Assembly (NCBI GenBank): GCA_949128115.1
Contig: OX421962.1
Location: forward strand, 101,338,836 to 101,402,835
Direction of reading: 5' to 3'
DNA from: Anaspis maculata
Lineage: Eukaryota > Arthropoda > Insecta > Coleoptera > Scraptiidae
DNA length: 64,000 bases
In this document: positions 10,081 to 24,900 of the stretch, piece after piece
How positions within the stretch are numbered: the first letter of the stretch is position 1
How the letters are laid out: every line of letters starts with the position of its first letter
The notes under the pieces: model-generated
What the model was told of the DNA's origin: nothing
The model's input: only the letters and a program-made list of their open reading frames with translations
The model's database searches: none
Translations under genes and position numbers: made by a program

Positions 10081-11079
10081 CTCAGGATAGAAGTGGAACG
10101 GGCTCATGGACATCATTTTCATTTCCAGCGCCATTTGATTCCGCCGAAACCAAGGACGACATGAGAATGATGCAAAATCTCGTGATAATTGTTTCTAATA
10201 GGTGCTCCTAAGCCACTAGTGTAATTATATTTCACATTTTGACCCTGAAAGATAGGCAAATGCTGAGTGGAAGGCTGAGATGCTTTCATGCAATCTTCAT
10301 CAATCACCCATAAGTAAATACGCTCAGGAGGAACTTTCCAGCCTATCGATATCGCTTGTCGTTGCAAAGATATCCAGTTAACTTTTTGATGGCTGTCGTA
10401 CGACAATTAGAGGATAAATTTGACTTTGCACCATCCCTAGCTTTGTATGGGGGTACTTTGGAGAGTGCATACACCAAAGTTTCCGTTTACATCACAAAGG
10501 ACAAGATATTTGCGTATTTTAGCTCTCAACTCCCAAAATATAGTAGTCACTAGGTTATTTTTCAACTTAGCCCCTGAAAGTTGGACAACCGGTGAACGGG
10601 AAGTTCAGATGAGTTCTTATAACTTTAGTCCGTCACCTGAAAGTTTCTACAATCAAGAAGAACTTTTCAGAATGTCGATATCACTTGCTGTTTCGAAAAT
10701 ATGCCGTAGGGCTCCAGAGACAATTTGACGGGCCCCAGTACGGCTCTTGGGGGAAGAATTCAACTGGACACCATGCCCAGTTTTGTTCCGGGTACTTCGA
10801 AGAGTAAGTGTACCAAATTTTGTGGTTGCATCAGGAAGCGCAAAGTATATGCACACATCGGCCTTTAACGCCCAAATGAAATAGCCCCCACTGACAGATT
10901 TCTCAATTTTACCCCTGAAAGGTAGGCAACTGGTGAACGAAAGGTTCAGATGAGTTCATAAATCTGTATTCATTACCTCCGAGTGGCTTCAGTCAAAAGA
11001 AAGTTTGGAGTATATCGATATCACTTGTCATTTCGAAGATAGATCTTAGGGCCCCAGGGATAACATAGCGGCTATGGTA

Positions 11080-11088
11080 CAGCCCCCA
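11080..11088 (+). repeat. Left 9-bp target-site duplication (CAGCCCCCA)
   Basis: CAGCCCCCA directly abuts the left end of the giant element and is repeated exactly at 33,415-33,423 next to the right end. Joining the two flanks through one copy restores the ~335-bp host repeat. Confidence 0.85.
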
Positions 11089-11292
11089 ACCGGTGTGAAG
11101 ACAGCAAACTTGAGATAGCAGAAATTTTACCGAAGATTGCCGAAGGCCCAGTGGCGCACCACAGATCAAGATTCATACGTGCATGCCTCTAGTTGATGTA
11201 TTCGGCATAAAGAAAAGTAGAAAACCTCAATAAAGCATGGCAAGATTATGGCACCCGTTTGTGCTTCCACACAAACTCATCAATCGAAATAA
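11089..11292 (+). repeat. Left terminal inverted repeat of the giant element
   Basis: This 204-base single-copy sequence is matched in inverted orientation by 33,211-33,414 at roughly 98 percent by eye. It contains GCATGCCTCTAGTTGATG and ends TCAATCGAAATAA. After it the left side passes almost directly into the array, whereas the right side keeps 68 extra bases and a further partial monomer. Confidence 0.9.
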
Positions 11293-14200
11293 GAAGAATT
11301 TCAAGCGAGAAAATCAACTCGCCCTAGGTTTCCCGGGGGTTAAAACTCCCCCCAAACACTAAGTTGTCACCTAGAAACAGAGATTCGCATAAAGTGCCCA
11401 CACAAAAAAATTGTTTTTTCGGGAACGCAAATTGTGATCCTTTTTATACTAATATAAGTCGTAGAGCTCATCCAGAGCAACAATTTCATGCAAGAAAATC
11501 AACTCGCACTAGGTTTCCCGGGGGTTAAAACTCACCCCAAACACTAAGTTGTCACCTAGAAACAGAGATTCGCATAAAGTGCTCACACACAAAAATTGTT
11601 TTTTCGGGAACGCAAATTGTGATCCTTTTTATACTGATATAAGTCGTAGATCTCATCCAGAGCAACAATTTCATGCAAGAAAATCTGGTCGCACTAGGTT
11701 TCCCGGGGGTTGAAACTCACCCCAAACACTAAGTTGTCACCTAGAAACAGAGATTCGCATAAAGTGCTCACACACAAAAATTGTTTTTTTCCGGGAACGC
11801 AAATTGTGATCCTTTTTATACTGATATGAGTCGTAGAGCTCATCCAGAGCAACAATTTCATGCAAGAAAATCAACTCGCACTAGGTTTCCCGGGGGTTAA
11901 AACTCACCCCAAACACTAAGTTGTCACCTAGAAACAGAGATTCGCATAAAGTGCTCACACACAAAAATTGTTTTTTCGGGAACGCAAATTGTGATCCTTT
12001 TTATACTGATATAAGTCGTAGATCTCATCCAGAGCAACAATTTCATGCAAGAAAATCTGGTCGCACTAGGTTTCCCGGGGGTTAAAACTCACCCCAAACA
12101 CTAAGTTGTCACCTAGAAACAGAGATTCGCATAAAGTGCTCACACACAAAAATTGTTTTTTCGGGAACGCAAATTGTGATCCTTTTTATACTGATATAAG
12201 TCGTAGATCTCATCCAGAGCAACAATTTCATGCAAGAAAATCTGGTCGCACTAGGTTTCCCGGGGGTTAAAACTCACCCCAAACACTAAGTTGTCACCTA
12301 GAAACAGAGATTCGCATAAAGTGCTCACACACAAAAATTGTTTTTTCGGGAACGCAAATTGTGATCCTTTTTATACTGATATAAGTCGTAGATCTCATCC
12401 AGAGCAACAATTTCATGCAAGAAAATCTGGTCGCACTAGGTTTCCCGGGGGTTAAAACTCACCCCAAACACTAAGTTGTCACCTAGAAACAGAGATTCGC
12501 ATAAAGTGCTCACACACAAAAATTGTTTTTTCGGGAACGCAAATTGTGATCCTTTTTATACTGATATAAGTCGTAGATCTCATCCAGAGCAACAATTTCA
12601 TGCAAGAAAATCTGGTCGCACTAGGTTTCCCGGGGGTTGAAACTCACCCCAAACACTAAGTTGTCACCTAGAAACAGAGATTCGCATAAAGTGCTCACAC
12701 ACAAAAATTGTTTTTTCGGGAACGCAAATTGTGATCCTTTTTATACTGATATAAGTCGTAGATCTCATCCAGAGCAACAATTTCATGCAAGAAAATCTGG
12801 TCGCACTAGGTTTCCCGGGGGTTAAAACTCACCCCAAACACTAAGTTGTCACCTAGAAACAGAGATTCGCATAAAGTGCTCACACACAAAAATTGTTTTT
12901 CCGGGAAGGCAAATTGTGATCCTTTTTATACTGATATAAGTCGTAGATCTCATCCAGAGCAACAATTTCATGCAAGAAAATCTGGTCGCACTAGGTTTCC
13001 CGGGGGTTGAAACTCACCCCAAACACTAAGTTGTCACCTAGAAACAGAGATTCGCATAAAGTGCTCACACACAAAAATTGTTTTTTTCCGGGAACGCAAA
13101 TTGTGATCCTTTTTATACTGATATGAGTCGTAGAGCTCATCCAGAGCAACAATTTCATGCAAGAAAATCAACTCGCACTAGGTTTCCCGGGGGTTAAAAC
13201 TCACCCCAAACACTAAGTTGTCACCTAGAAACAGAGATTCGCATAAAGTGCTCACACACAAAAATTGTTTTTTCGGGAACGCAAATTGTGATCCTTTTTA
13301 TACTGATATAAGTCGTAGATCTCATCCAGAGCAACAATTTCATGCAAGAAAATCTGGTCGCACTAGGTTTCCCGGGGGTTAAAACTCACCCCAAACACTA
13401 AGTTGTCACCTAGAAACAGAGATTCGCATAAAGTGCTCACACACAAAAATTGTTTTTTCGGGAACGCAAATTGTGATCCTTTTTATACTGATATAAGTCG
13501 TAGATCTCATCCAGAGCAACAATTTCATGCAAGAAAATCTGGTCGCACTAGGTTTCCCGGGGGTTAAAACTCACCCCAAACACTAAGTTGTCACCTAGAA
13601 ACAGAGATTCGCATAAAGTGCTCACACACAAAAATTGTTTTTTCGGGAACGCAAATTGTGATCCTTTTTATACTGATATAAGTCGTAGATCTCATCCAGA
13701 GCAACAATTTCATGCAAGAAAATCTGGTCGCACTAGGTTTCCCGGGGGTTAAAACTCACCCCAAACACTAAGTTGTCACCTAGAAACAGAGATTCGCATG
13801 AAGTGCTCACACACAAAAATTGTTTTTTCGGGAACGCAAATTGTGATCCTTTTTATACTGATATAAGTCGTAGATCTCATCCAGAGCAACAATTTCATGC
13901 AAGAAAATCTGGTCGCACTAGGTTTCCCGGGGGTTAAAACTCACCCCAAACACTAAGTTGTCACCTAGAAACAGAGATTCGCATAAAGTGCTCACACACA
14001 AAAATTGTTTTTTCGGGAACGCAAATTGTGATCCTTTTTATACTGATATAAGTCGTAGATCTCATCCAGAGCAACAATTTCATGCAAGAAAATCTGGTCG
14101 CACTAGGTTTCCCGGGGGTTAAAACTCACCCCAAACACTAAGTTGTCACCTAGAAACAGAGATTCGCATAAAGTGCTCACACACAAAAATTGTTTTTTCG

Positions 14201-15923
14201 GGAACGCAAATTGTGATCCTTTTTATACTGATATAAGTCGCAGATCTCATCCAGAGCAACAATTTCATGCAAGAAAATCTGGTCGCACTAGGTTTCCCGG
14301 GAGTTAAAACTCACCCCAAACACTAAGTTGTCACCTAGAAACAGAGATTCGCATAAAGTGCTCACACACAAAAATTGTTTTTTCGGGAACGCAAATTGTG
14401 ATCCTTTTAATACTGATATAAGTCGTAGATCTCATCCAGAGCAACAATTTCATGCAAGAAAATCTGGTCGCACTAGGTTTCCCGGGGGTTAAAACTCACC
14501 CCAAACACTAAGTTGTCACCTAGAAACAGAGATTCGCATAAAGTGCTCACACACAAAAATTGTTTTTTCGGGAACGCAAATTGTGATCCTTTTTATACTG
14601 ATATAAGTCGTAGATCTCATCCAGAGCAACAATTTCATGCAAGAAAATCAACTCGCACTAGGTTTCCCGGGGGTTTAAACTCACCCCAAACACTAAGTTG
14701 TCACCTAGAAACAGAGATTCGCATAAAGTGCTCACACACAAAAATTGTTTTTTCGGGAACGCAAATTGTGATCCTTTTTATACTGATATAAGTCGTGGAT
14801 CTCATCCAGAGCAACAATTTCATGCAAGAAAATCTGGTCGCACTAGGTTTCCCGGGGGTTAAAACTCACCCCAAACACTAAGTTGTCACCTAGAAACAGA
14901 GATTCGCATAAAGTGCTCACACACAAAAATTGTTTTTTCGGGAACGCAAATTGTGATCCTTTTTATACTGATATAAGTCGTAGATCTCATCCAGAGCAAC
15001 AATTTCATGCAAGAAAATCAACTCGCACTAGGTTTCCCTGGGGTTTAAACTCACCCCAAACACTAAGTTGTCACCTAGAAACAGAGATTCGCATAAAGTG
15101 CTCACACACAAAAATTGTTTTTTCGGGAACGCAAATTGTGATCCTTTTTATACTGATATAAGTCGTGGATCTCATCCAGAGCAACAATTTCATGCAAGAA
15201 AATCTGGTCGCACTAGGTTTCCCGGGGGTTAAAACTCACCCCAAACACTAAGTTGTCACCTAGAAACAGAGATTCGCATAAAGTGCTCACACACAAAAAT
15301 TGTTTTTTCGGGAACGCAAATTGTGATCCTTTTTATACTGATATAAGTCGTAGAGCTCATCCGGAGCAACAATTTAATGCAAGAAAATCAACTCGCACTA
15401 GGTTTCCCGGGGGTTAAAACTCACCCCAAACACTAAGTTGTCACCTAGAAACGGAGATTCGCATAAAGTGCTCACACGAAAAAATTGTTTTTTCGGGAAC
15501 GCAAATTGTGATCCTTTTTATACTGATATAAGTCGTAGATCTCATCCAGAGCAACAATTTCATGCAAAAAAATCTGGTCGCACTAGGTTTCCCGGGGGTT
15601 AAAACTCACCCCAAACACTAAGTTGTCACCTAGAAACAGAGATTCGCATAAAGTGCTCACAAACAAAAATTGTTTTTCCGGGAACGCAAATTGTGATCCT
15701 TTTTATACTGATATGAGTCGTAGAGCTCATCCAGAGCAACAATTTCATGCAAGAAAATCAACTCGCACTAGGTTTCCCGGGGGTTAAAACTCACCCCAAA
15801 CACTGAGTTGTCACCTAGAAACAGAGATTCGCATAAAGTGCTCACACAAAAAAAATATTTTTTCGGGAACGCAAATTGTGATCCTTTTTATACTGATATA
15901 AGTCGTAGAGCTCATCCAGAGCA
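11293..15923 (+). repeat. Left arm: ~25 tandem 185-bp monomers
   Basis: Landmarks such as AAGTTGTCACCTAGAAACAG recur at 11,361, 11,546, 11,731, 11,918 and 12,103 and so on, a period of 185 with occasional +2 from a T run. Each monomer carries a CCCGGG site, a G/C-rich TTTCCCGGGGGTTAAAACTC block, CATAAAGTGCTCAC and an AT-rich TTTTTATACTGATATAAGTC. Most left-arm copies have TCTGGTCGCACTAGG, where right-arm copies have the TCAACTCGCACTAGG form. ORFs of up to 92 codons are monomer read-through, not genes. Confidence 0.95.
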
Positions 15924-15952
15924 TTAATGTGTTTTCTGTGTGGTCGCCTCCT
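15924..15952. other. Centre of symmetry of the giant element
   Basis: These 29 bases (TTAATGTGTTTTCTGTGTGG...) separate the two oppositely oriented arrays. The monomers on either side are partial and diverged, as expected at array edges. No coding sequence remains at the centre, where related autonomous elements would carry a transposase. Confidence 0.8.
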
Positions 15953-18900
15953 GCAAAATCTCTGTTTATAGGTGACAATTTACTGTTTGGGGTGAGTTTT
16001 AACCCCCGGGAAACCTAGTGCGAAGTGATTTTCTTGCATGAAATTGTTGCTCTGGATGAGCTCTACGACTTGTATCAGTATAAAAAGGATCACAATTTGC
16101 GTTCCCGAAAAAACATTTTTTTTGTGTGGGCACTTCATGCGAATCACCGTTTCTAGGTGACACTTTAGTGTTTGGGGTGAGTTTTAACCCCCGGGAAACC
16201 TAGTGCGAGTTGATTTTCTTACATGAAATTGTTGCTCTGGATGAGCTTCACGACTTATATTAGTATAAGAAGGATCACAATTTGCGTTCCCGAAAAAACA
16301 TTTTTTTTGTGTGGGCACTTTATGCGAATCTCTGTTTCTAGGTGACAACTTGGTGTTTGGGGTGAGTTTTAACCCCCGGGAAACCTAGTGCGAGTTGATT
16401 TTCTTGCATGAAATTGTTGCTCTGGATGAGCTCTACGACTTATATCAGTATAAAAAGGATCACAATTTGCGTTCCCGAAAAAACAATTTTTTTGTGTGAG
16501 CACTTTATGCGAATCTCTGTTTCTAGGTGACAACTTAGTGTTTGGGGTGAGTTTTAACCCCCGGGAAACCTGATGCGAGTTGATTTTCTTGCATGAAATT
16601 GTTGCTCTGGATGAGCTCTACGACTTCTATCAGTATAAAAAGGATCACAATTTGCGTTCCCGAAAACCAATTTTTTTTGTGTGGGCACTTTATGCGAATC
16701 TCCGTTTCTAGGTGACAACTTAGTGTTTGGGGTGAGTTTTAACCCCCGGGAAATCTAGTGCGAGTTGATTTTCTTGCATGAAATTGTTGCTCTGGATGAG
16801 CTCTACGACTTGTATCAGTATAAAAAGGATCACAATTTGCGTTCCCGAAAAAACCAATTTTTTTGGGTGGGCACTTTATGCGAATCTCTGTTTCTAGGTG
16901 ACAACTTAGTATTTGGGGTGAGTTTTAACCCCCGGGAAACCTAGTGCGAGTTGATTTTCTTGCATGAAATTGTTGCTCTGGATGAGCTCTACGACTTATA
17001 TCAGTATAAAAAGGATCACAATTTGCGTTCCCGAAAAAACATTTTTTTTGTGTGGGCACTTTATGCGAATCTCCGTTTCTAGGTGACAACTTAGTGTTTG
17101 GGGTGAGTTTTAACCCCCGGGAAACCTAGTGCGAGTTGATTTTCTTGCATGAAATTGTTGCTTTGGATGGGCTCCACGACTTATATCAGTATAAAAAGGA
17201 TCACAATTTGCGTTCCCGAAAAAACCAATTTTTTTGGGTGGGCACTTTATGCGAATCTCTGTTTCTAGGTGACAACTTAGTATTTGGGGTGAGTTTTAAC
17301 CCCCGGGAAACCTAGTGCGAGTTGATTTTCTTGCATGAAATTGTTGCTCTGGATGAGCTCTACGACTTATATCAGTATAAAAAGGATCACAATTTGCGTT
17401 CCCGAAAAAACAATTTTTTTGTGTGGGCACTTTATGCGAATCTCTGTTTCTAGGTGACAACTTGGTGTTTGGGGTGAGTTTTAACCCCCGGGAAACCTAG
17501 TGCGAGTTGATTTTCTTGCATGAAATTGTTGCTCTGGATGAGCTCTACGACTTATATCAGTATAAAAAGGATCACAATTTGCGTTCCCGAAAACCAATTT
17601 TTTTTGTGTGGGCACTTTATGCGAATCTCCGTTTCTAGGTGACAACTTAGTGTTTGGGGTGAGTTTTAACCCCCGGGAAACCTAGTGCGAGTTGATTTTC
17701 TTGCATGAAATTGTTGCTCTGGATGAGCTCTACGACTTGTATCAGTATAAAAAGGATCACAATTTGCGTTCCCGAAAAAACAATTTTTTTGTGTGGGCAC
17801 TTTATGCGAATCTCCGTTTCTAGGTGACAACTTAGTGTTTGGGGTGAGTTTTAACCCCCGGGAAACCTAGTGCGAGTTGATTTTCTTGCATGAAATTGTT
17901 GCTCTGGATGAGCTCTACGACTTGTATCAGTATAAAAAGGATCACAATTTGCGTTCCCGAAAAAACAATTTTTTTGTGTGGGCACTTTATGCGAATCTCC
18001 GTTTCTAGGTGACAACTTAGTGTTTGGGGTGAGTTTTAACCCCCGGGAAACCTAGTGCGAGTTGATTTTCTTGCATGAAATTGTTGCTCTGGATGAGCTC
18101 TACGACTTATATCAGTATAAAAAGGATCACAATTTGCGTTCCCGAAAAAACATTTTTTTTGTGTGGGCACTTTATGCGAATCACCGTTTCTAGGTGACAC
18201 TTTAGTGTTTGGAGTGAGTTTTAACCCCCGGGAAACCTAGTGCGAGTTGATTTTCTTACATGAAATTGTTGCTCTGGATGAGCTTCACGACTTATATTAG
18301 TATAGGAAGGATCACAATTTGCGTTCCCGAAAAAACATTTTTTTTGTGTGGGCACTTTATGCGAATCTCTGTTTCTAGGTGACAACTTAGTGTTTGGGGT
18401 GAGTTTTAACCCCCAGGAAACCTAGTGCGAGTTGATTTTCTTGCATGAAATATTTGCTTGGGATGAGCTCTACGACTTATATCAGTATAAAAAGGATCAC
18501 AATTTGCGTTCCCGAAAAAACAATTTTTTTGTGTGGGCACTTTATGCGAATCTCTGTTTCTAGGTGACAACTTGGTGTTTGGGGTGAGTTTTAACCCCCG
18601 GGAAACCTAGTGCGAGTTGATTTTCTTGCATGAAATTGTTGCTCTGGATGAGCTCTACGACTTATATCAGTATAAAAAGGATCACAATTTGCGTTCCCGA
18701 AAACCAATTTTTTTTGTGTGGGCACTTTATGCGAATCTCCGTTTCTAGGTGACAACTTAGTGTTTGGGGTGAGTTTTAACCCCCGGGAAACCTAGTGCGA
18801 GTTGATTTTCTTGCATGAAATTGTTGCTCTGGATGAGCTCTACGACTTATATCAGTATAAAAAGGATCACAATTTGCGTTCCCGAAAACCAATTTTTTTT

Positions 18901-21900
18901 GTGTGGGCACTTTATGCGAATCTCCGTTTCTAGGTGACAACTTAGTGTTTGGGGTGAGTTTTAACCCCCGGGAAACCTAGTGCGAGTTGATTTTCTTGCA
19001 TGAAATTGTTGCTCTTGATGAGCTCTACGACTTGTATCAGAATAAAAAGGATCACAATTTGCGTTCCCGAAAAAACAATTTTTTTGTGTGGGCACTTTAT
19101 GCGAATCTCCGTTTCTAGGTGACAACTTAGTGTTTGGGGTGAGTTTTAACCCCCGGGAAACCTAGTGCGAGTTGATTTTCTTGCATGAAATTGTTGCTCT
19201 GGATGAGCTCTACGACTTGTATCAGTATAAAAAGGATCACAATTTGCGTTCCCGAAAAAACAATTTTTTTGTGTGGGCACTTTATGCGAATCTCCGTTTC
19301 TAGGTGACAACTTAGTGTTTGGGGTGAGTTTTAACCCCCGGGAAACCTAGTGCGAGTTGATTTTCTTGCATGAAATTGTTGCTCTGGATGGGCTTCACGA
19401 CTTATATCAGTATAAAAAGGATCACAATTTGCGTTCCCGAAAAAAACAATTTTTTTGGGTGGGCACTTTATGCGAATCCCTGTTTCTAGGTGACAACTTA
19501 GTATTTGGGGTGAGTTTTAACCCCCGGGAAACCTAGTGCGAGTTGATTTTCTTGCATGAAATTGTTGCTCTGGATGGGCTTCACGACTTATATCAGTATA
19601 AAAAGGATCACAATTTGCGTTCCCGAAAAAACCAATTTTTTTGGGTGGGCACTTTATGCGAATCTCTGTTTCTAGGTGACAACTTAGTATTTGGGGTGAG
19701 TTTTAACCCCCGGGAAACCTAGTGCGAGTTGATTTTCTTGCATGAAATTGTTGCTCTGGATGAGCTCTACGACTTATATCAGTATAAAAAGGATCACAAT
19801 TTGCGTTCCCAAAAAAACAATTTTTTTGTGTGGGCACTTCATGCGAATCTCTGTTTCTAGGTGACAACTTGGTGTTTGGGGTGAGTTTTAACCCCCGGGA
19901 AACCTAGTGCGAGTTGATTTTCTTGCATGTAATTGTTGCTCTGGATGAGCTCTACGACTTATATCAGTGCAAAAAGGATCACAATTTGCGTTCCCGAAAA
20001 CCAATTTTTTTTGTGTGGGCACTTTATGCGAATCTCCGTTTCTAGGTGACAACTTAGTGTTTGGGGTGAGTTTTAACCCCCGGGAAACCTAGTGCGAGTT
20101 GATTTTCTTGCATGAAATTGTTGCTCTGGATGAGCTCTACGACTTGTATCAGTATAAAAAGGATCACAATTTGCGTTCCCGAAAAAACAATTTTTTTGTG
20201 TGGGCACTTTATGCGAATCTCCGTTTCTAGGTGACAACCTAGTGTTTGGGGTGAGTTTTAACCCCCGGGAAACCTAGTGCGAGTTGATTTTCTTGCATGA
20301 AATTGTTGCTCTGGATGAGCTCTACGACTTGTATCAGTATAAAAAGGATCACAATTTGCGTTCCCGAAAAAACAATTTTTTTGTGTGGGCACTTTATGCG
20401 AATCTCCGTTTCTAGGTGACAACTTAGTGTTTGGGGTGAGTTTTAACCCCCGGGAAACCTAGTGCGAGTTGATTTTCTTGCATGAAATTATTGCTCTGGA
20501 AGAGCTCTTCGACTTGTATCAGTATAAAAAGGATCACAATTTGCGTTCCCGAAAAAACAATTTTTTTGTGTGGGCACTTTATGCGAATCTCCGTTTCTAG
20601 GTGACAACTTAGTGTTTGGGGTGAGTTTTAACCCCCGGGAAACCTAGTGCGAGTTGATTTTCTTGCATGAAATTGTTGCTCTGGATGAGCTCTACGACTT
20701 GTATCAGTATAAAAAGGATCACAATTTGCGTTCCCGAAAAAACAATTTTTTTGTGTGGGCACTTTATGCGAATCTCCGTTTCTAGGTGACAACTTAGTGT
20801 TTGGGGTGAGTTTTAACCCCCGGGAAACCTAGTGCGAGTTGATTTTCTTGCATGAAATTGTTGCTCTGGATGAGCTCTACGACTAATATCAGTATAAAAA
20901 GGATCACAATTTGCGTTCCCGAAAAAACATTTTTTTTGTGTGGGCACTTTATGCGAATCTCTGTTTCTAGGTGACAACTTAGTGTTTGGGGTGAGTTTTA
21001 ACCCCCGGGAAACCTAGTGCGAGTTGATTTTCTTGCATGAAATTGTTGCTTGGGATGAGCTCTACGACTTATATCAGTATAAAAAGGATCACAATTTGCG
21101 TTCCCGAAAAAACAATTTTTTTGTGTGGGCACTTTATGCGAATCTCTGTTTCTAGGTGACAACTTAGTGTTTGGGGTGAGTTTTAACCCCCGGGAAACCT
21201 AGTGCGAGTTGATTTTCTTGCATGAAATTGTTGCTCTGGATGAGCTCTACGACTTATATCAGTATAAAAAGGATCACAATTTGCGTTCCCGAAAACCAAT
21301 TTTTTTTGTGTGGGCACTTTATGCGAATCTCCGTTTCTAGGTGACAACTTAGTGTTTGGGGTGAGTTTTAACCCCCGGGAAACCTAGTGCGAGTTGATTT
21401 TCTTGCATGAAATTGTTGCTCTGGATGAGCTCTACGACTTGTATCAGTATAAAAAGGATCACAATTTGCGTTCCCGAAAAAACAATTTTTTTGTGTGGGC
21501 ACTTTATGCGAATCTCCGTTTCTAGGTGACAACTTAGTGTTTGGGGTGAGTTTTAACCCCCGGGAAACCTAGTGCGAGTTGATTTTCTTGCATGAAATTG
21601 TTGCTCTGGATGAGCTCTACGACGTGTATCAGTATAAAAGGGATCACAATTTGCGTTCCCGAAAAAACAATTTTTTTGTGTGGGCACTTTATGCGAATCT
21701 CCGTTTCTAGGTGACAACTTAGTGTTTGGGGTGAGTTTTAACCCCCGGGAAACCTAGTGCGAGTTGATTTTCTTGCATGAAATTGTTGCTCTGGATGAGC
21801 TCTACGACTTGTATCAGTATAAAAAGGATCACAATTTGCGTTCCCGAAAGAACAATTTTTTTGTATGGGCACTTTATGCGAATCTCCGTTTCTAGGTGAC

Positions 21901-24900
21901 AACTTAGTGTTTGGGGTGAGTTTTAACCCCCGGGAAACCTAGTGCGAGTTGATTTTCTTGCATGAAATTGTTGCTCTGGATGAGCTCTACGACGTGTATC
22001 AGTATAAAAGGGATCACAATTTGCGTTCCCGAAAAAACAATTTTTTTGTGTGGGCACTTTATGCGAATCTCCGTTTCTAGGTGACAACTTAGTGTTTGGG
22101 GTGAGTTTTAACCCCCGGGAAACCTAGTGCGAGTTGATTTTCTTGCATGAAATTGTTGCTCTGGATGAGCTCTACGACTTGTATCAGTATAAAAAGGATC
22201 ACAATTTGCGTTCCCGAAAGAACAATTTTTGTGTGTGGGCACTTTATGCGAATCTCCGTTTCTAGGTGACAACTTAGTGTTTGGGGTGAGTTTTAACCCC
22301 CGGGAAACCTAGTGCGAGTTGATTTTCTTGCATGAAATTGTTGCTCTTGATGAGCTCTACGACTTGTATCAGTATAAAAAGGATCACAATTTGCGTTCCC
22401 GAAAAAACAATTTTTTTGTGTGGGCACTTTATGCGAATCTCCGTTTCTAGGTGACAACTTAGTGTTTGGGGTGAGTTTTAACCCCCGGGAAACCTAGTGC
22501 GAGTTGATTTTCTTGCATGAAATTGTTGCTCTGGATGAGCTCTACGACTTGTATCAGTATAAAAAGGATCACAATTTGCGTTCCCGAAAAAACAATTTTT
22601 TTGTGTGGGCACTTTATGCGAATCTCCGTTTCTAGGTGACAACTTAGTGTTTGGGGTGAGTTTTAACCCCCGGGAAACCTAGTGCGAGTTGATTTTCTTG
22701 CATGAAATTGTTGCTCTGGATGGGCTTCACGACTTATATCAGTATAAAAAGGATCACAATTTGCGTTCCCGAAAAAAACAATTTTTTTGGGTGGGCACTT
22801 TATGCGAATCCCTGTTTCTAGGTGACAACTTAGTATTTGGGGTGAGTTTTAACCCCCGGGAAACCTAGTGCGAGTTGATTTTCTTGCATGAAATTGTTGC
22901 TCTGGATGGGCTTCACGACTTATATCAGTATAAAAAGGATCACAATTTGCGTTCCCGAAAAAACCAATTTTTTTGGGTGGGCACTTTATGCGAATCTCTG
23001 TTTCTAGGTGACAACTTAGTATTTGGGGTGAGTTTTAACCCCCGGGAAACCTAGTGCGAGTTGATTTTCTTGCATGAAATTGTTGCTCTGGATGAGCTCT
23101 ACGACTTATATCAGTATAAAAAGGATCACAATTTGCGTTCCCAAAAAAACAATTTTTTTGTGTGGGCACTTCATGCGAATCTCTGTTTCTAGGTGACAAC
23201 TTGGTGTTTGGGGTGAGTTTTAACCCCCGGGAAACCTAGTGCGAGTTGATTTTCTTGCATGTAATTGTTGCTCTGGATGAGCTCTACGACTTATATCAGT
23301 GCAAAAAGGATCACAATTTGCGTTCCCGAAAACCAATTTTTTTTGTGTGGGCACTTTATGCGAATCTCCGTTTCTAGGTGACAACTTAGTGTTTGGGGTG
23401 AGTTTTAACCCCCGGGAAACCTAGTGCGAGTTGATTTTCTTGCATGAAATTGTTGCTCTGGATGAGCTCTACGACTTGTATCAGTATAAAAAGGATCACA
23501 ATTTGCGTTCCCGAAAAAACAATTTTTTTGTGTGGGCACTTTATGCGAATCTCCGTTTCTAGGTGACAACCTAGTGTTTGGGGTGAGTTTTAACCCCCGG
23601 GAAACCTAGTGCGAGTTGATTTTCTTGCATGAAATTGTTGCTCTGGATGAGCTCTACGACTTGTATCAGTATAAAAAGGATCACAATTTGCGTTCCCGAA
23701 AAAACAATTTTTTTGTGTGGGCACTTTATGCGAATCTCCGTTTCTAGGTGACAACTTAGTGTTTGGGGTGAGTTTTAACCCCCGGGAAACCTAGTGCGAG
23801 TTGATTTTCTTGCATGAAATTATTGCTCTGGAAGAGCTCTTCGACTTGTATCAGTATAAAAAGGATCACAATTTGCGTTCCCGAAAAAACAATTTTTTTG
23901 TGTGGGCACTTTATGCGAATCTCCGTTTCTAGGTGACAACTTAGTGTTTGGGGTGAGTTTTAACCCCCGGGAAACCTAGTGCGAGTTGATTTTCTTGCAT
24001 GAAATTGTTGCTCTGGATGAGCTCTACGACTTGTATCAGTATAAAAAGGATCACAATTTGCGTTCCCGAAAAAACAATTTTTTTGTGTGGGCACTTTATG
24101 CGAATCTCCGTTTCTAGGTGACAACTTAGTGTTTGGGGTGAGTTTTAACCCCCGGGAAACCTAGTGCGAGTTGATTTTCTTGCATGAAATTGTTGCTCTG
24201 GATGAGCTCTACGACTAATATCAGTATAAAAAGGATCACAATTTGCGTTCCCGAAAAAACATTTTTTTTGTGTGGGCACTTTATGCGAATCTCTGTTTCT
24301 AGGTGACAACTTAGTGTTTGGGGTGAGTTTTAACCCCCGGGAAACCTAGTGCGAGTTGATTTTCTTGCATGAAATTGTTGCTTGGGATGAGCTCTACGAC
24401 TTATATCAGTATAAAAAGGATCACAATTTGCGTTCCCGAAAAAACAATTTTTTTGTGTGGGCACTTTATGCGAATCTCTGTTTCTAGGTGACAACTTAGT
24501 GTTTGGGGTGAGTTTTAACCCCCGGGAAACCTAGTGCGAGTTGATTTTCTTGCATGAAATTGTTGCTCTGGATGAGCTCTACGACTTATATCAGTATAAA
24601 AAGGATCACAATTTGCGTTCCCGAAAACCAATTTTTTTTGTGTGGGCACTTTATGCGAATCTCCGTTTCTAGGTGACAACTTAGTGTTTGGGGTGAGTTT
24701 TAACCCCCGGGAAACCTAGTGCGAGTTGATTTTCTTGCATGAAATTGTTGCTCTGGATGAGCTCTACGACTTGTATCAGTATAAAAAGGATCACAATTTG
24801 CGTTCCCGAAAAAACAATTTTTTTGTGTGGGCACTTTATGCGAATCTCCGTTTCTAGGTGACAACTTAGTGTTTGGGGTGAGTTTTAACCCCCGGGAAAC

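Larger units (their letters stand above)
9010..11079 (+). repeat. Diverged ~335-bp tandem repeat, host of the giant insertion
   Basis: Landmarks recur every 330-340 bases: CGATATC-CTTG near 10,346, 10,677 and 11,016, the CAGATGAGTTC word, CCCCTGAAAG, and the TTCGAAGAGTAAGTGTACCAAA phrase. A related unit lies at 9100-9480. The next unit is interrupted at 11,088 and resumes at 33,415 on the same strand, which shows that everything between was inserted. Short ORFs on both strands here show no domain. Confidence 0.7.

Noticed and set aside
14513..15161. 92-codon ORFs at 14,513-14,791 and 14,883-15,161 and 62-codon ORFs at 12,637, 25,255 and 31,732
   Set aside because: They are identical read-through of the 185-bp repeat and appear only where a base change removes a stop.
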